From Bradyrhizobium valentinum (GTDB lineage Bacteria > Pseudomonadota > Alphaproteobacteria > Rhizobiales > Xanthobacteraceae): a DNA stretch of 64,000 nucleotides. Below are positions 48,194-56,578 of this stretch, piece by piece. Under the pieces are notes generated by a model. That model was not told the origin of the DNA, ran no database searches, and saw only the letters and a program-made list of their open reading frames with translations. The stretch spans positions 28,753 through 92,752 of the forward strand of contig NZ_LLXX01000029.1 of NCBI RefSeq assembly GCF_001440405.1, in the 5' to 3' direction. Every line of letters begins with the position of its first letter. Positions within the stretch are counted from its first letter, which is position 1. Position numbers and translations under genes: made by a program.

Positions 48194-48931
48194 TCAAACT
48201 GGAGCGTGGTGGTCGCTGCTGCCGCGCCGCTGTGCCGAGGGGGCCTCGGCCATCGCCTGCTTACCACGCGCAATTCCGCGATACATGCGCGCCCCGCGTC
48301 GTTCGATTTCCGAGTAAGGGATTTCCGGGCACGTCAGTCGCGCCCGCGCCGCCGGCTTGAGAAAATAGATATAGCGCATCTGGTAGCCGTCGAGCGGCAC
48401 GCCCTGGCCGGACCATGAGCCGCCAGTTTTGGCGAAATGCGCCGCGCGATTTTTGCCGGTCACTTGCGTCATCTTGTGCGTGACCGTGCCATCGGGCAGT
48501 CGCAGCAAGCTTTTGTTCAACTTGATCCCGGTGAGCACCGCGCCGGCCGCGCGATAGATCGTCCCGTCGCCGCATTGGCAACCGTCGGCGAACGAGATGA
48601 TCCATTCAATGTGCGGGTAGTGCTTGCGGATCATCCGCATCGCGATGGCGAGCGCGCGGCTTTCGGAATTCCTCGGCAGCGCTTCCGAGAACGCCAGCCG
48701 GTTCAATTCGAGAAAGCCATTCCATTTCGTATCGCGCACCAACCCGAGAATATTACTCTTGTCCATCGACGGGCCGAACGTCATCGCGCCTTCGAGCCGA
48801 TCGTTGAAGAAAACGCCCAGCGATAGGAAAGCATTGTTGACCGTCTTGTGGCTGTAATGCAGCCGAATGATCAGCGCGTCCGCGTCTTTCTTCGAGATCG
48901 GCGCGACGCGGATTTCTTTAGCCTGTCCCAT
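48194..48931 (-). CDS. Mom-like phage DNA modification protein
   Basis: A 245-aa GNAT-fold protein resembling Mu Mom, which converts adenine to a carbamoylmethyl-type derivative and protects phage DNA from restriction. Visible family features are LIIRLHYSHKTVNNAFLSLGVF, GAMTFGPSMDKSNILGLV, FLELNRLAFSEALPRNSESRALAIAMRMIRKHYP, then SFADGCQCGDGTIYRAAG. ATG 48931 was chosen (MGQAKEIRVAPISKKDADAL); a longer upstream frame has no similarity. It is an element core gene now separated from its ParB partner by the sulfatase cargo. Family assignment is good; the chemistry here is inferred. Confidence 0.75.
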   Translation of the reverse strand: MGQAKEIRVAPISKKDADALIIRLHYSHKTVNNAFLSLGVFFNDRLEGAMTFGPSMDKSNILGLVRDTKWNGFLELNRLAFSEALPRNSESRALAIAMRMIRKHYPHIEWIISFADGCQCGDGTIYRAAGAVLTGIKLNKSLLRLPDGTVTHKMTQVTGKNRAAHFAKTGGSWSGQGVPLDGYQMRYIYFLKPAARARLTCPEIPYSEIERRGARMYRGIARGKQAMAEAPSAQRRGSSDHHAPV

Positions 48932-49820
48932 GGCGCTCCTAGGGCGTGGGCTCGTAAGCATGTAGCCAGATGCGGATAGCTGCCAGCTTGATGAAGGCGA
49001 GGCCGCCAATGGTCTGAATTCACTTCCGCTTTCGGGGCATAGCGGATATGGCCGGACTTGCTGCTGGCTCAACCCGGTCGCGAATGACCCAACTGAGACA
49101 TTGGGGTCACTAGTTTTGAGGTCACTAGTTTTGGCCGTGGCTAGTGAGCGCGTCGACCGCGTTGCGTCGGATGCGCGGGCGGATACTGCCGAAGCCAAGC
49201 CTTATTGCGGGATGCGGCACACCCAAAGCAACATAGGCGGCTCGAAAAAATCCGAAGCCGCCTATGCTTGCCGAGCCTACGGAGAGCGACTTCTATAGCC
49301 TCAGCTAGTAACCCGCGCGCCTGCCATATATGGCGGAGGATTAATGTTTGACCAAGGGTTCTCCATTGGCCCAAAGGGCAATGATGCTGCAGGACCTGCT
49401 GCAATTGTACGGAGTCGCTGGATACGTCGGAAGACCGGATGCCAGATCGGTCTCCACCGTTATACGGCGATTAGCTCATGACGGAGCAAACGCGTCGTCG
49501 AACCGATCAGTTGATTGAGATCGATGAATTCTAGCCGATTCCCATCTTTCCTGAGCAAACCGCGCAGCCCCGTTGAATAACCTCATCGACACGATTGTCT
49601 CTCTGCACTGTATCTCTCAGGGCGTCACGAATCTCGAGGAAGTTTGGTGATTTCGGTGCCAGCAGATAAAGCGCGGCCTGCGCTTTTTAACAGAATTGTC
49701 ACAATCAGACGCATTGATTTAGATCAAGATCGCCGATTTTGCCGCGGGTGAAGTAGCCGTGCTCGCGGGAATGGCCCTTGACCAGCATCCCGCCATGATC
49801 ACCGGGGGGTGATACGTGAC
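48932..49820. other. Eroded spacer between Mom-like gene and sulfatase cargo
   Basis: About 890 bp with no convincing full gene. It contains a hairpin with 11-bp arms CATAGGCGGCT (49232-49242) and AGCCGCCTATG (49256-49266), the short frame at 49344-49481, and on the minus strand around 49540-49680 a protein-like fragment (SPNFLEIRDALRDTV ... RGCAVCSGKMGIG) without a start. Base composition is visibly lower in GC. It looks like a junction zone. Confidence 0.4.
49344..49481 (+). CDS. Very small open frame with strong ribosome-binding site
   Basis: A 45-codon frame (MFDQGFSIGPKGNDAAGPAA...) preceded by GGAGGA at 49335-49340, though the spacing to the ATG is short. No homology is recognised. It may be a small peptide gene or chance. 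Confidence 0.2.
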   Translation: MFDQGFSIGPKGNDAAGPAAIVRSRWIRRKTGCQIGLHRYTAISS

Positions 49821-50822
49821 ATGACGGCGATATTCTCTGCCTCCACTGCCAAGGCTGATGTCACAGTTGATGACTGCCTCTCGCAGCCTGACGGGATGAT
49901 CTGGATACCCGGTGGCACTTTCCGCATGGGATCGGACAAGCACTATCCGGAAGAAGCTCCGGCGCACCGCGTCGCCGTGGACGGTTTCTGGATGGACCGC
50001 TATCCCGTGACGAACGGTCAATTCAGGGAATTCGTAAGAGCGACCAAACACGTCACCGTCGCCGAAATTCCACCCGACCCCAAGGATTATCCGGGAATGC
50101 TCCCGCATATGATCTACGCGGGCTCATTGATGTTCTCTCCGCCCGCGCATCCGGTCAGTCTCCGGGACTTCAGCCAGTGGTGGACCTTCGCCAAGGGCGC
50201 GCAATGGCGGCATCCCTACGGACCCGGAAGCAACATCCGTGGGCTTGACGATCATCCCGTCGTGCATGTGGCATTCAACGATGCGCTCGCCTACGCGAAA
50301 TGGGCTGGCAAGGATTTGCCAACCGAAGCGGAATGGGAATTTGCAGCGCGCGGCGGGCTCGACGGTGCCGAATTTGCCTGGGGCGATGAATTCACACCGC
50401 ACGACCGTCACATGGCCAATACCTGGCAGGGTGAATTTCCGCGGCAGAACGTCAATGCCGATGGCTTCGAGCGCACCTCGCCGGTCAGCGCGTTCCCGCC
50501 GAACGGTTACGGACTTTACGACATGATCGGCAACGTCTGGGAATGGACGGCCGATTGGTATTCGCCAAAGCATCAGGCGGATGCTCTGAAGGCTTGCTGC
50601 ATTCCGGAGAACCCGCGCGGCGGCCGCGAGGCCGACAGCTATGACCCGAGAACCACCAATGTGAAAATTCCACGAAAGGTCATCAAGGGCGGCTCGCATT
50701 TGTGCGCGCCGAACTACTGCCGACGCTACCGGCCGGCAGCGCGCCATGCGGAGCCGGTCGATACTTCCACCAGTCACCTTGGATTTCGATGCATCAGGCG
50801 AGGAGCCACTGACGCATCATAA
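49821..50822 (+). CDS. Formylglycine-generating enzyme (sulfatase-modifying factor)
   Basis: A 333-aa FGE/SUMF1-family protein that oxidises the active-site Cys of sulfatases to formylglycine. Family landmarks are MIWIPGGTFRMGSD, GFWMDRYPVTNGQFREFV, LPTEAEWEFAARGG, GNVWEWTADWY and KGGSHLCAPNYCRRYRPAARH. That last segment holds both catalytic cysteines, corresponding to the human FGE pair, which distinguishes true FGE from ordinary domain relatives. A GTG at 49809 is an alternative start. It lies 17 bp upstream of a Cys-type sulfatase, its presumed substrate. Confidence 0.93.
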   Translation: MTAIFSASTAKADVTVDDCLSQPDGMIWIPGGTFRMGSDKHYPEEAPAHRVAVDGFWMDRYPVTNGQFREFVRATKHVTVAEIPPDPKDYPGMLPHMIYAGSLMFSPPAHPVSLRDFSQWWTFAKGAQWRHPYGPGSNIRGLDDHPVVHVAFNDALAYAKWAGKDLPTEAEWEFAARGGLDGAEFAWGDEFTPHDRHMANTWQGEFPRQNVNADGFERTSPVSAFPPNGYGLYDMIGNVWEWTADWYSPKHQADALKACCIPENPRGGREADSYDPRTTNVKIPRKVIKGGSHLCAPNYCRRYRPAARHAEPVDTSTSHLGFRCIRRGATDAS

Positions 50823-50839
50823 AAAGGGAGAGCGACGCC

Positions 50840-52624
50840 ATGTTGGATTTCATATTCAATGACAAGCCGCCTTCTGCCGCAACGCCGCCAAGCAAGTCGT
50901 CCGGTTGTCTCAAGCGATCCTGCGCCGCCTTGTTGAGCGCATCGATGTTGATGCCACTGTCCGGACTGGTCAGTACGCCGGCGGTGGCGCAGCAACCGCC
51001 GCAGAAACCCAATATCCTCTTCATCATGGGTGACGACATCGGCCTCTACCAGCCGAGCATCTATCATCGCGGGTTTATGGTCGGCGAGACGCCCAACATC
51101 GATCGCATCGGCAATGAAGGCGCGATATTCACGCATTACTATGCCGAGCAGAGCTGCACGGCCGGTCGCAACGCCTTCTTCACCGGCATGCATCCGCTGC
51201 GCACCGGCATGATTCCTCCGCAACTTCCGGGCAGCCCGTCCTATCTGCGGCCCGGTACGCCGGCGCTTGCCAAATTCCTGCTCGATCTCGGCTACAACAC
51301 CGGCGAGTTCGGCAAGAACCATCTCGGCGACCACACCGACGCGCTGCCGACCGCGCATGGCTTCCAGGAATACTGGGGCTACCTGTATCACCTCGATGCG
51401 ATGCAGGGCGTGAGTTTCCCGGACATCAACAAGTCCCCCACCCAGCAGGAGGTTGCCCCGCCATGCAGGAATACGCCGATCCCCGGCATCCCGGAGGTGC
51501 CGGGCGCGGTCGATCCGAAAACGACGATTTGCCTGACGCCTCCGCGCAACGTCCTGTCGTGCAAGTCGGATGGTACAGCCAGGACTCAGCAGTGCATCGA
51601 CCAGGGCCCGCTGACGCTCGAGCGATCAAAGGGTGTCGACGAGGAAATCTCGGCCAAGGTCATCGACTTCATCGACCGCAACGATCCGAAGACGACGGGC
51701 AAGCCTTTCTTCGTCTGGTACAACCCTGCGCGCATGCACATCACGACCGTGCTGAATGACAAATACTCGGCCATGATCGGCACGCCGGGTGGCAAGGACT
51801 GGGGCCTCAACGAGGCCGGCATGAAGCAGATGGATGACAACATTGGCTATGTGCTCAAAAAGCTCCAGGACATGGGACAGCTCGACAACACAATCGTCGT
51901 GTTCACGACCGACAACGGCGCCGAAACCATCACCTTTCCGGACGGCGGCACCACTCCGTTCAAGGGCGGCAAGCTGAGCACCTGGGAAGGCGGCATGCGC
52001 GCTCCGGCGGTTATTCGCTGGCCGGGCGTCATCAAGCCAGGCACCGTCAAGAACGACATCTTCGCGGCGCTCGACTGGCTGCCCACGTTTGTCAACGTCG
52101 CGGGTGGCGCAAAGGGAGACGCGCTGAAGAGGCGCATCGAGGCCGGCCAATATCCCGGCATCGTGAAGACAACGCTCGATGGCGTCGATCAGACCGAGTA
52201 TCTTTCCGGGCGTTCGGAAAAGTCGGCGCGCGATACCTTCTTCTACTATTCGGGCAAGGATCCGTCGGCGGTCCGCTACAAGAACTGGAAGATCTACTTC
52301 ACGATGGTGTCCGACGCCCCACAGGGCTTTATTGCCGGAGCGCTTCCCTATCACTGGGCCCAGGTCGTCAATATCAAGCGAGACCCGTTCGAGACCTCGA
52401 TCGGTTCACAATACAAGACGCTCATGGGCATGGGTGGCGTAATCGGGTCCCCTTCTACAGCCTACGTCTACGACTGGAACATGCTGCCCATCGGCCAGGC
52501 GCTCTGGCTGAAGGAACTCGAGACCTATACTTTGTACCCGCCGCTTCAGGACCCGGCGAGCTACAACCTCGACCAGGTGCTGCAACAGATCAAGCAGGCC
52601 AAAACTGCTGGTCGCAGCGACTAG
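50840..52624 (+). CDS. Secreted arylsulfatase with CxAxR active-site motif
   Basis: A 594-aa type I sulfatase. An N-terminal signal-like segment (LLSASMLMPLSGLVSTPAVAQQ) follows a 25-residue charged leader. The metal-binding NILFIMGDD, the formylglycine site SCTAGR with Cys106, and GKNHLGDH are clear, as is the C-terminal metal motif TTDNGAE. The site is CxAxR instead of the common CxPSR; FGE accepts both forms. It is probably periplasmic and linked to FGE, 17 bp upstream. The substrate (aryl, alkyl or carbohydrate sulfate ester) cannot be deduced. Confidence 0.92.
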   Translation: MLDFIFNDKPPSAATPPSKSSGCLKRSCAALLSASMLMPLSGLVSTPAVAQQPPQKPNILFIMGDDIGLYQPSIYHRGFMVGETPNIDRIGNEGAIFTHYYAEQSCTAGRNAFFTGMHPLRTGMIPPQLPGSPSYLRPGTPALAKFLLDLGYNTGEFGKNHLGDHTDALPTAHGFQEYWGYLYHLDAMQGVSFPDINKSPTQQEVAPPCRNTPIPGIPEVPGAVDPKTTICLTPPRNVLSCKSDGTARTQQCIDQGPLTLERSKGVDEEISAKVIDFIDRNDPKTTGKPFFVWYNPARMHITTVLNDKYSAMIGTPGGKDWGLNEAGMKQMDDNIGYVLKKLQDMGQLDNTIVVFTTDNGAETITFPDGGTTPFKGGKLSTWEGGMRAPAVIRWPGVIKPGTVKNDIFAALDWLPTFVNVAGGAKGDALKRRIEAGQYPGIVKTTLDGVDQTEYLSGRSEKSARDTFFYYSGKDPSAVRYKNWKIYFTMVSDAPQGFIAGALPYHWAQVVNIKRDPFETSIGSQYKTLMGMGGVIGSPSTAYVYDWNMLPIGQALWLKELETYTLYPPLQDPASYNLDQVLQQIKQAKTAGRSD

Positions 52625-52719
52625 TCGCGACCGTCAGAGCGGATTGCAGCTCAAAAGAAAGAGGAGAAGTGGCCGGTCGGAAAGGACCGGCCACTTGTTC
52701 GGGGAACGGGAGCTGAGCC

Positions 52720-52986
52720 ATGAAATGCACGAAGCGGTCGTTTGCCGTCATCTGCGTACTCTTAGCGGTGCATCTGTACTTGAGTATTGGAAGACTCAGT
52801 GCTCGCGATGCCGATCGCGGCTCTGATACCTTGGCACGCGCTGAGACAGCTAAAAAACAATGCATAAACAGCTGTCGTGCACGCTATCGCGACTGTCGTC
52901 GTCTGAACCAATTGCCGTCGTTCGAGTGTCGGGGTGTTTACCAGGACTGCACCCGATACACCTGCACCGGCTCAGGACCAGGATGA
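52720..52986 (+). CDS. Small secreted cysteine-rich protein
   Basis: An 88-aa protein with an N-terminal membrane/signal segment (SFAVICVLLAVHLYLSIG) and a mature part holding six cysteines in the order C-x3-C-x6-C, then C-x6-C-x4-C (QCINSCRARYRDC, FECRGVYQDCTRYTC). This pattern predicts two helices held by disulfides. No named family is recognised. It lies 95 bp after the sulfatase on the same strand and may be an accessory protein. Confidence 0.55.
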   Translation: MKCTKRSFAVICVLLAVHLYLSIGRLSARDADRGSDTLARAETAKKQCINSCRARYRDCRRLNQLPSFECRGVYQDCTRYTCTGSGPG

Positions 52987-53093
52987 CCGACGAGCGTTTT
53001 TCCGCCATAAGCGGCAACGCCAGCCCGCGCTATACCTTCAGGGAAGGTAAACTCGCTACCAAAGACGTTTATCGCAAGCCGATCACGCTCTAA
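52983..53093 (+). CDS. Short open frame overlapping the Cys-rich gene
   Basis: A 36-codon frame beginning in an ATGA overlap with the preceding stop codon, which suggests translational coupling; the product is MTDERFSAISGN... with no recognised motif. Probably minor or spurious. Confidence 0.2.
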   Translation: MTDERFSAISGNASPRYTFREGKLATKDVYRKPITL

Positions 53094-53133
53094 TTCGCCG
53101 TTGCTAGCCTCTTATCCAGACCTGCCTGCGAAC

Positions 53134-54612
53134 TCACCTCGCAGCGGCCTCGGGCGGCCTGTAAGGGTCTGGGGTACCGAGTTTGATCGGAGGGTACTTC
53201 CTGAGGCTCGCCTCGAACTCGCCAATGATCCTAACTGCGGGATCGGCAACCCACGAATGGGAGGCCGCGACGTCGCGTTCTTCCTTCCGGTCGGTCAGCA
53301 GGTTGATGATCTTCGGCAACGGCAGTTTCTGCGGCGGCGCGTACATATTTTCCTGCCAGATCAAATGCACTTTCCAGTTTCGCCTTTTGACCGCTGAGAG
53401 GCGGTCGGCGACGTAGGCCGGGAAACCCTCGCGGTTGGAGGTCTCCTGTTTGCCAAAAAAGAAGTCCTGCTGATCTACGCCGTCAATCGGACGATCCGTG
53501 GGGACCTTCGCGCCCCCAACATGCGCAAGCGTCGTGAAGAGGTCCACGATGTGAACGATTTCGTTGCTGACGCGGCCCGCTGGCACCTTGCCCGGCCAGC
53601 GGATGATGAACGGCGCTCGCAGTGAACCTTCCATCGCCGTGAAATACGTCCCCCGCCAAGGTCCGTTGTCACCCTCCCACGGGTGGGTCGCCTCCGGGCC
53701 ATTATCGCTGCCGAATACGACGAGTGTGTCGTTTTCAATGCCCGCTTGCTTGATGGCGTCAAGGATTTGCCCGGTGCGGTGATCCATTTCGGCGAGGCAA
53801 TCGGCCCAATCGCCGTTGCCCGTTCTGCCCGCGAATTCCAGATTTGGAAGCGTCGGCATGTGAACCTGCGCGAATGGAACGTAAGCGTAGAATGGCTTGC
53901 CTGCGCTCGCATTGCGCTTGATGAACTCCACCGCACGGCTTGTAATCTCCGCGTCCATGGTGCGGCGACGATCCACGTCCAGCACCGCGACCTGCCGGGG
54001 TTTTTCGCCCTTGCGGGCTTCATAGATATGTTGGGGGTGAACCACCTTTTCATTCCAGCCCTGCTTGTTGCCCACCGATGGCCACATGCTTTTCGTCTCG
54101 TTCAGGGATGGCCACATCGCTTCGTCGTAGGTGCGCGGGATGCCATACCACTCGTCAAATCCCTGATTTGTCGGCATCCGATCCTCGGCGCTGCCGAGAT
54201 GCCATTTACCCCACATACCAGTTGCGTAGCCCTGCACTGACAACAGCTCCGCGGTGGTGACTTCCCACTGTGTCAGCCCGTCTGGTTCGCCACCAATCGG
54301 GACTTCGTAGGTGCCGGAACGGATGGCAAAACGGCCGGTCAAAAGTGCCGACCGAGATGGTGTGCATTGTGCTTCGACGTTGAAGTTGAGCAGACGCGTG
54401 CCCTCATCGGCGAGCGCATCAATCCGTGGGGTGGGCGCGCCGCGAAGGATACCGCCGCCATAGACGCCCAACTCCCCATAACCCAAGTTGTCTGCGAGGA
54501 TAACAACAATGTTGGGCTTCTTCGGCTGTTGCGAAGCCGCGGGGACACTTGCAACCGTCACTGCGACGAGCGAAGCTAACGAACCGAGCCAGATGCCTTT
54601 GTTCGTATGCAT
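53134..54612 (-). CDS. Secreted arylsulfatase with CxPSR motif
   Basis: A 492-aa type I sulfatase. Signal peptide LASLVAVTVASVPAASQQ; metal site NIVVILADNLGYGELG; formylglycine motif AQCTPSRSALLTGRF with Cys83; GKWHLGS; FGSDNGPE. It is complete and ends PEAAAR. It is convergent with the FGE-sulfatase unit, separated by the small Cys-rich gene, so one FGE could activate both enzymes. It is distinct in sequence from the first sulfatase, so the pair is not a recent duplication. Substrate unknown. Confidence 0.93.
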   Translation of the reverse strand: MHTNKGIWLGSLASLVAVTVASVPAASQQPKKPNIVVILADNLGYGELGVYGGGILRGAPTPRIDALADEGTRLLNFNVEAQCTPSRSALLTGRFAIRSGTYEVPIGGEPDGLTQWEVTTAELLSVQGYATGMWGKWHLGSAEDRMPTNQGFDEWYGIPRTYDEAMWPSLNETKSMWPSVGNKQGWNEKVVHPQHIYEARKGEKPRQVAVLDVDRRRTMDAEITSRAVEFIKRNASAGKPFYAYVPFAQVHMPTLPNLEFAGRTGNGDWADCLAEMDHRTGQILDAIKQAGIENDTLVVFGSDNGPEATHPWEGDNGPWRGTYFTAMEGSLRAPFIIRWPGKVPAGRVSNEIVHIVDLFTTLAHVGGAKVPTDRPIDGVDQQDFFFGKQETSNREGFPAYVADRLSAVKRRNWKVHLIWQENMYAPPQKLPLPKIINLLTDRKEERDVAASHSWVADPAVRIIGEFEASLRKYPPIKLGTPDPYRPPEAAAR

Positions 54613-54732
54613 TTTCCAACCCCCTTTGTAGCGCTTTGGCGCGCTGCCCCACTATGCGCAAAAGCTTGTCGCGTTAGCCCATAATCAATCAGATATTGCG
54701 GCGAGGCAATCAGGGCGCTTTGGAATTTGAGC

Positions 54733-54960
54733 GTGACTTACTGGGAAGTTTTCAAGCTAATCGCACTGGCATTTCTGATTTCAACCCCCACTACCGCCGC
54801 CGGCGCTGCGTTGTTATGGTGGTTCATGAAACAGCCGCCTCACTTGGTCGCGCCTAATGATACCAAAGCCAAGCGTGTGGACGTCGGCTGTTGGCACATC
54901 GCGTCATTTCGCTGCGCTGCGGTATTTGGTCGGTATCGGGGCATAGCGGACATCGAGTAA
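54733..54960 (+). CDS. Small single-span membrane protein with repeat-derived tail
   Basis: About 75 aa from GTG 54733 (TTG 54727 is an alternative). One membrane helix (LIALAFLISTPTTAAGAALLWWFM) is followed by a basic loop. The last ~25 residues (VGCWHIASFRCAAVFGRYRGIADIE) look like translation of a dispersed intergenic repeat seen in Bradyrhizobium-type genomes. A similar GGGGCATAGCGGA stretch occurs near 49038. The true gene may be shorter or not exist. Confidence 0.35.
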   Translation: MTYWEVFKLIALAFLISTPTTAAGAALLWWFMKQPPHLVAPNDTKAKRVDVGCWHIASFRCAAVFGRYRGIADIE

Positions 54961-54970
54961 GCCGCACCAA

Positions 54971-55612
54971 TCAATCTCGATGTGTGAGTACGCGCCCTAG
55001 ATATTCGGCGCAGATCGCGGTGAGCGCATTGCCTTGCGGCGATCGATTGGGATTGTCCGGGTCACGTGGCTTGGTCGCACTGGCGATGGCGCGCTCGACG
55101 ATCCCGAATTGCTCGCCGTAGAGAATGAACGTCATGTCGCGAAACGGCGACCGCTCGCTGTCGGGCAATTCGGGCATCTGCTCTAACTCGCCGACCCCGA
55201 CGGACAGCTTCGATAGCTCGTCCTCGCTGATGCCGGTCAGGCCGATCTCGAAACCGCCTTCCAGCAAGTCGCTCAATTCAAGCCGCAGCATCTCGTCATC
55301 CCAATCGCTCGCGTCGGTGAGCCGATTGTCCGCGATGACATAGGCGCGCTTCTGGTTCTCGGTCCACCCGCGCGCAACGAGGACCGGCACCTCGGCGATG
55401 CCGAGCAACTTGCCCGCCGCCAACCGGCCATGACCGGCCAGCACCATTCCGTCATCGGCGGCGAGGATTGGCATGGTCCAACCCCACTCGCGAATAGACG
55501 CCGCGATCTGCTCAATCTGCTCAGGCGAATGCCGCCGCGAATTGCGCTCATAGGGCCGCAGCCGCTCTATCGGCCACATTTCCACCGCGCGCGATTGCGC
55601 CAGATCATCCAT
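54971..55612 (-). CDS. ParB/sulfiredoxin-fold phage-type protein
   Basis: A 213-aa protein starting at ATG 55612 (MDDLAQSRAVEMWPIERLRPYERNSRRHS); a frame extending upstream is not conserved in character. The ParB N-terminal signature GHGRLAAGKLLGIAEVPVLVARGWTENQKRAYVIADNRL is clear. The C-terminal PNRSPQGNALTAICAEYLG is typical of phage ParB-like proteins found beside DNA modification genes. In phages and islands such proteins usually lie next to Mom or methylase and terminase genes; here the Mom-like gene is 6 kb away across the sulfatase cargo. A role in DNA modification or partition is inferred. Confidence 0.85.
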   Translation of the reverse strand: MDDLAQSRAVEMWPIERLRPYERNSRRHSPEQIEQIAASIREWGWTMPILAADDGMVLAGHGRLAAGKLLGIAEVPVLVARGWTENQKRAYVIADNRLTDASDWDDEMLRLELSDLLEGGFEIGLTGISEDELSKLSVGVGELEQMPELPDSERSPFRDMTFILYGEQFGIVERAIASATKPRDPDNPNRSPQGNALTAICAEYLGRVLTHRD

Positions 55613-56075
55613 TGCGATGCCATCCCTCGGTCGTCGGTGACGCCCGGCGGTAACCCAAACAAAGGGGCAAAAAGCCGGGCAGAAATATGCGGATTTTTTG
55701 CGCGCGGCGGCCGCGCGGACCCAGGGAGCCGCGATACGGTCCCTAAATTTTCGCGCGAAAATCGCGATGCATGGCCCATTGCGGGCCGCGCAGGGCGATG
55801 GCATGGCCTCAATCGATCAGGCCGCCCCTCCTCCCCTCGGGGCAGACCCGCCAACCGGCAGCCATTGCAAGCCACGCTGATGCGGCGATGTGAGCCCGGG
55901 GGCTTGCGAGGGCGGGCAGGCGCATGACTCGCCGAGGCGGGAGACAGGCCCGGCAAGAGGATGCCCCTGCCCGAGGGGAGGAGGGGCTATTCGCTCAGAG
56001 ATGAAGGGGAAGGGTCTCCCCCCTTACCCCCTCCTCCCCCTGTACCTTTCGATGCGCTGCATGTCGATGTTCGGA
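55613..56075. other. Spacer with a long-range inverted repeat
   Basis: An 18-bp arm GCCCCTCCTCCCCTCGGG (55824-55841) is repeated in inverted orientation at 55970-55987, 128 bp apart, and further C-rich tracts follow to about 56045. The region has strong purine/pyrimidine strand bias and no gene. Its function is unknown; a packaging or replication signal, or a leader structure for the ParB gene, are possibilities. Confidence 0.5.
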
Positions 56076-56545
56076 TCATGGCGCGGCGGCGCGTGGCGGC
56101 GCGTTCATGATCGCGCGCTCAATCTCGAACGCGAGCGACTTCGCTTGATAGGCGCTGTCGAATGGCAGCGGTCGCGGTGCGGTGTTGACCAGCCATGAAT
56201 ACCTATCGGCCAACTGCCACGTCATCAGCGCCTTGACGTTGGGGAACAACAGCACGTCAGCGAGGAATGGACGGACGAAGGTAGCGACTGCCGTGTCGAT
56301 GGTAGCCGCAGCGGTGCCGGTCGGCAGCGCGGGCGCGGTGCTGCCAGCGTGGTGCACGTCCAGTTCGGAAATGTGGACTTCCAGACCCCGGCCCTGCAAC
56401 TCCTGCATCAACCACATGACGCCTTCATGCGTGGCCCTCGCCCACATGATCATCAGATGGCTCTCAAGTCCGACACCATGGATCGGGCAGCCCTGATCGA
56501 GCAGCCGGTCGATCAGGGTGAGGAAGGCAACCCGGGTCCGCCCCT
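56076..56545 (-). pseudogene. GH10 endo-1,4-beta-xylanase, C-terminal fragment
   Basis: About 155 residues match the C-terminal half of a glycoside hydrolase family 10 barrel: LIDRLLDQGCPIHGVGLESHL, LQGRGLEVHISELDVHH (with the nucleophile Glu) and VKALMTWQLADRYSWL followed by PRPLPFDSAYQAKSLAFEIERAI. A full GH10 domain is about 300-350 residues; the N-terminal half with the acid/base Glu is absent, and upstream sequence changes to an unrelated gene near 56570. It is a 5'-truncated remnant. Confidence 0.75.
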
Positions 56546-56578
56546 CCCCCCACGTCGACATCCTGTCTCTGCTGCCAG

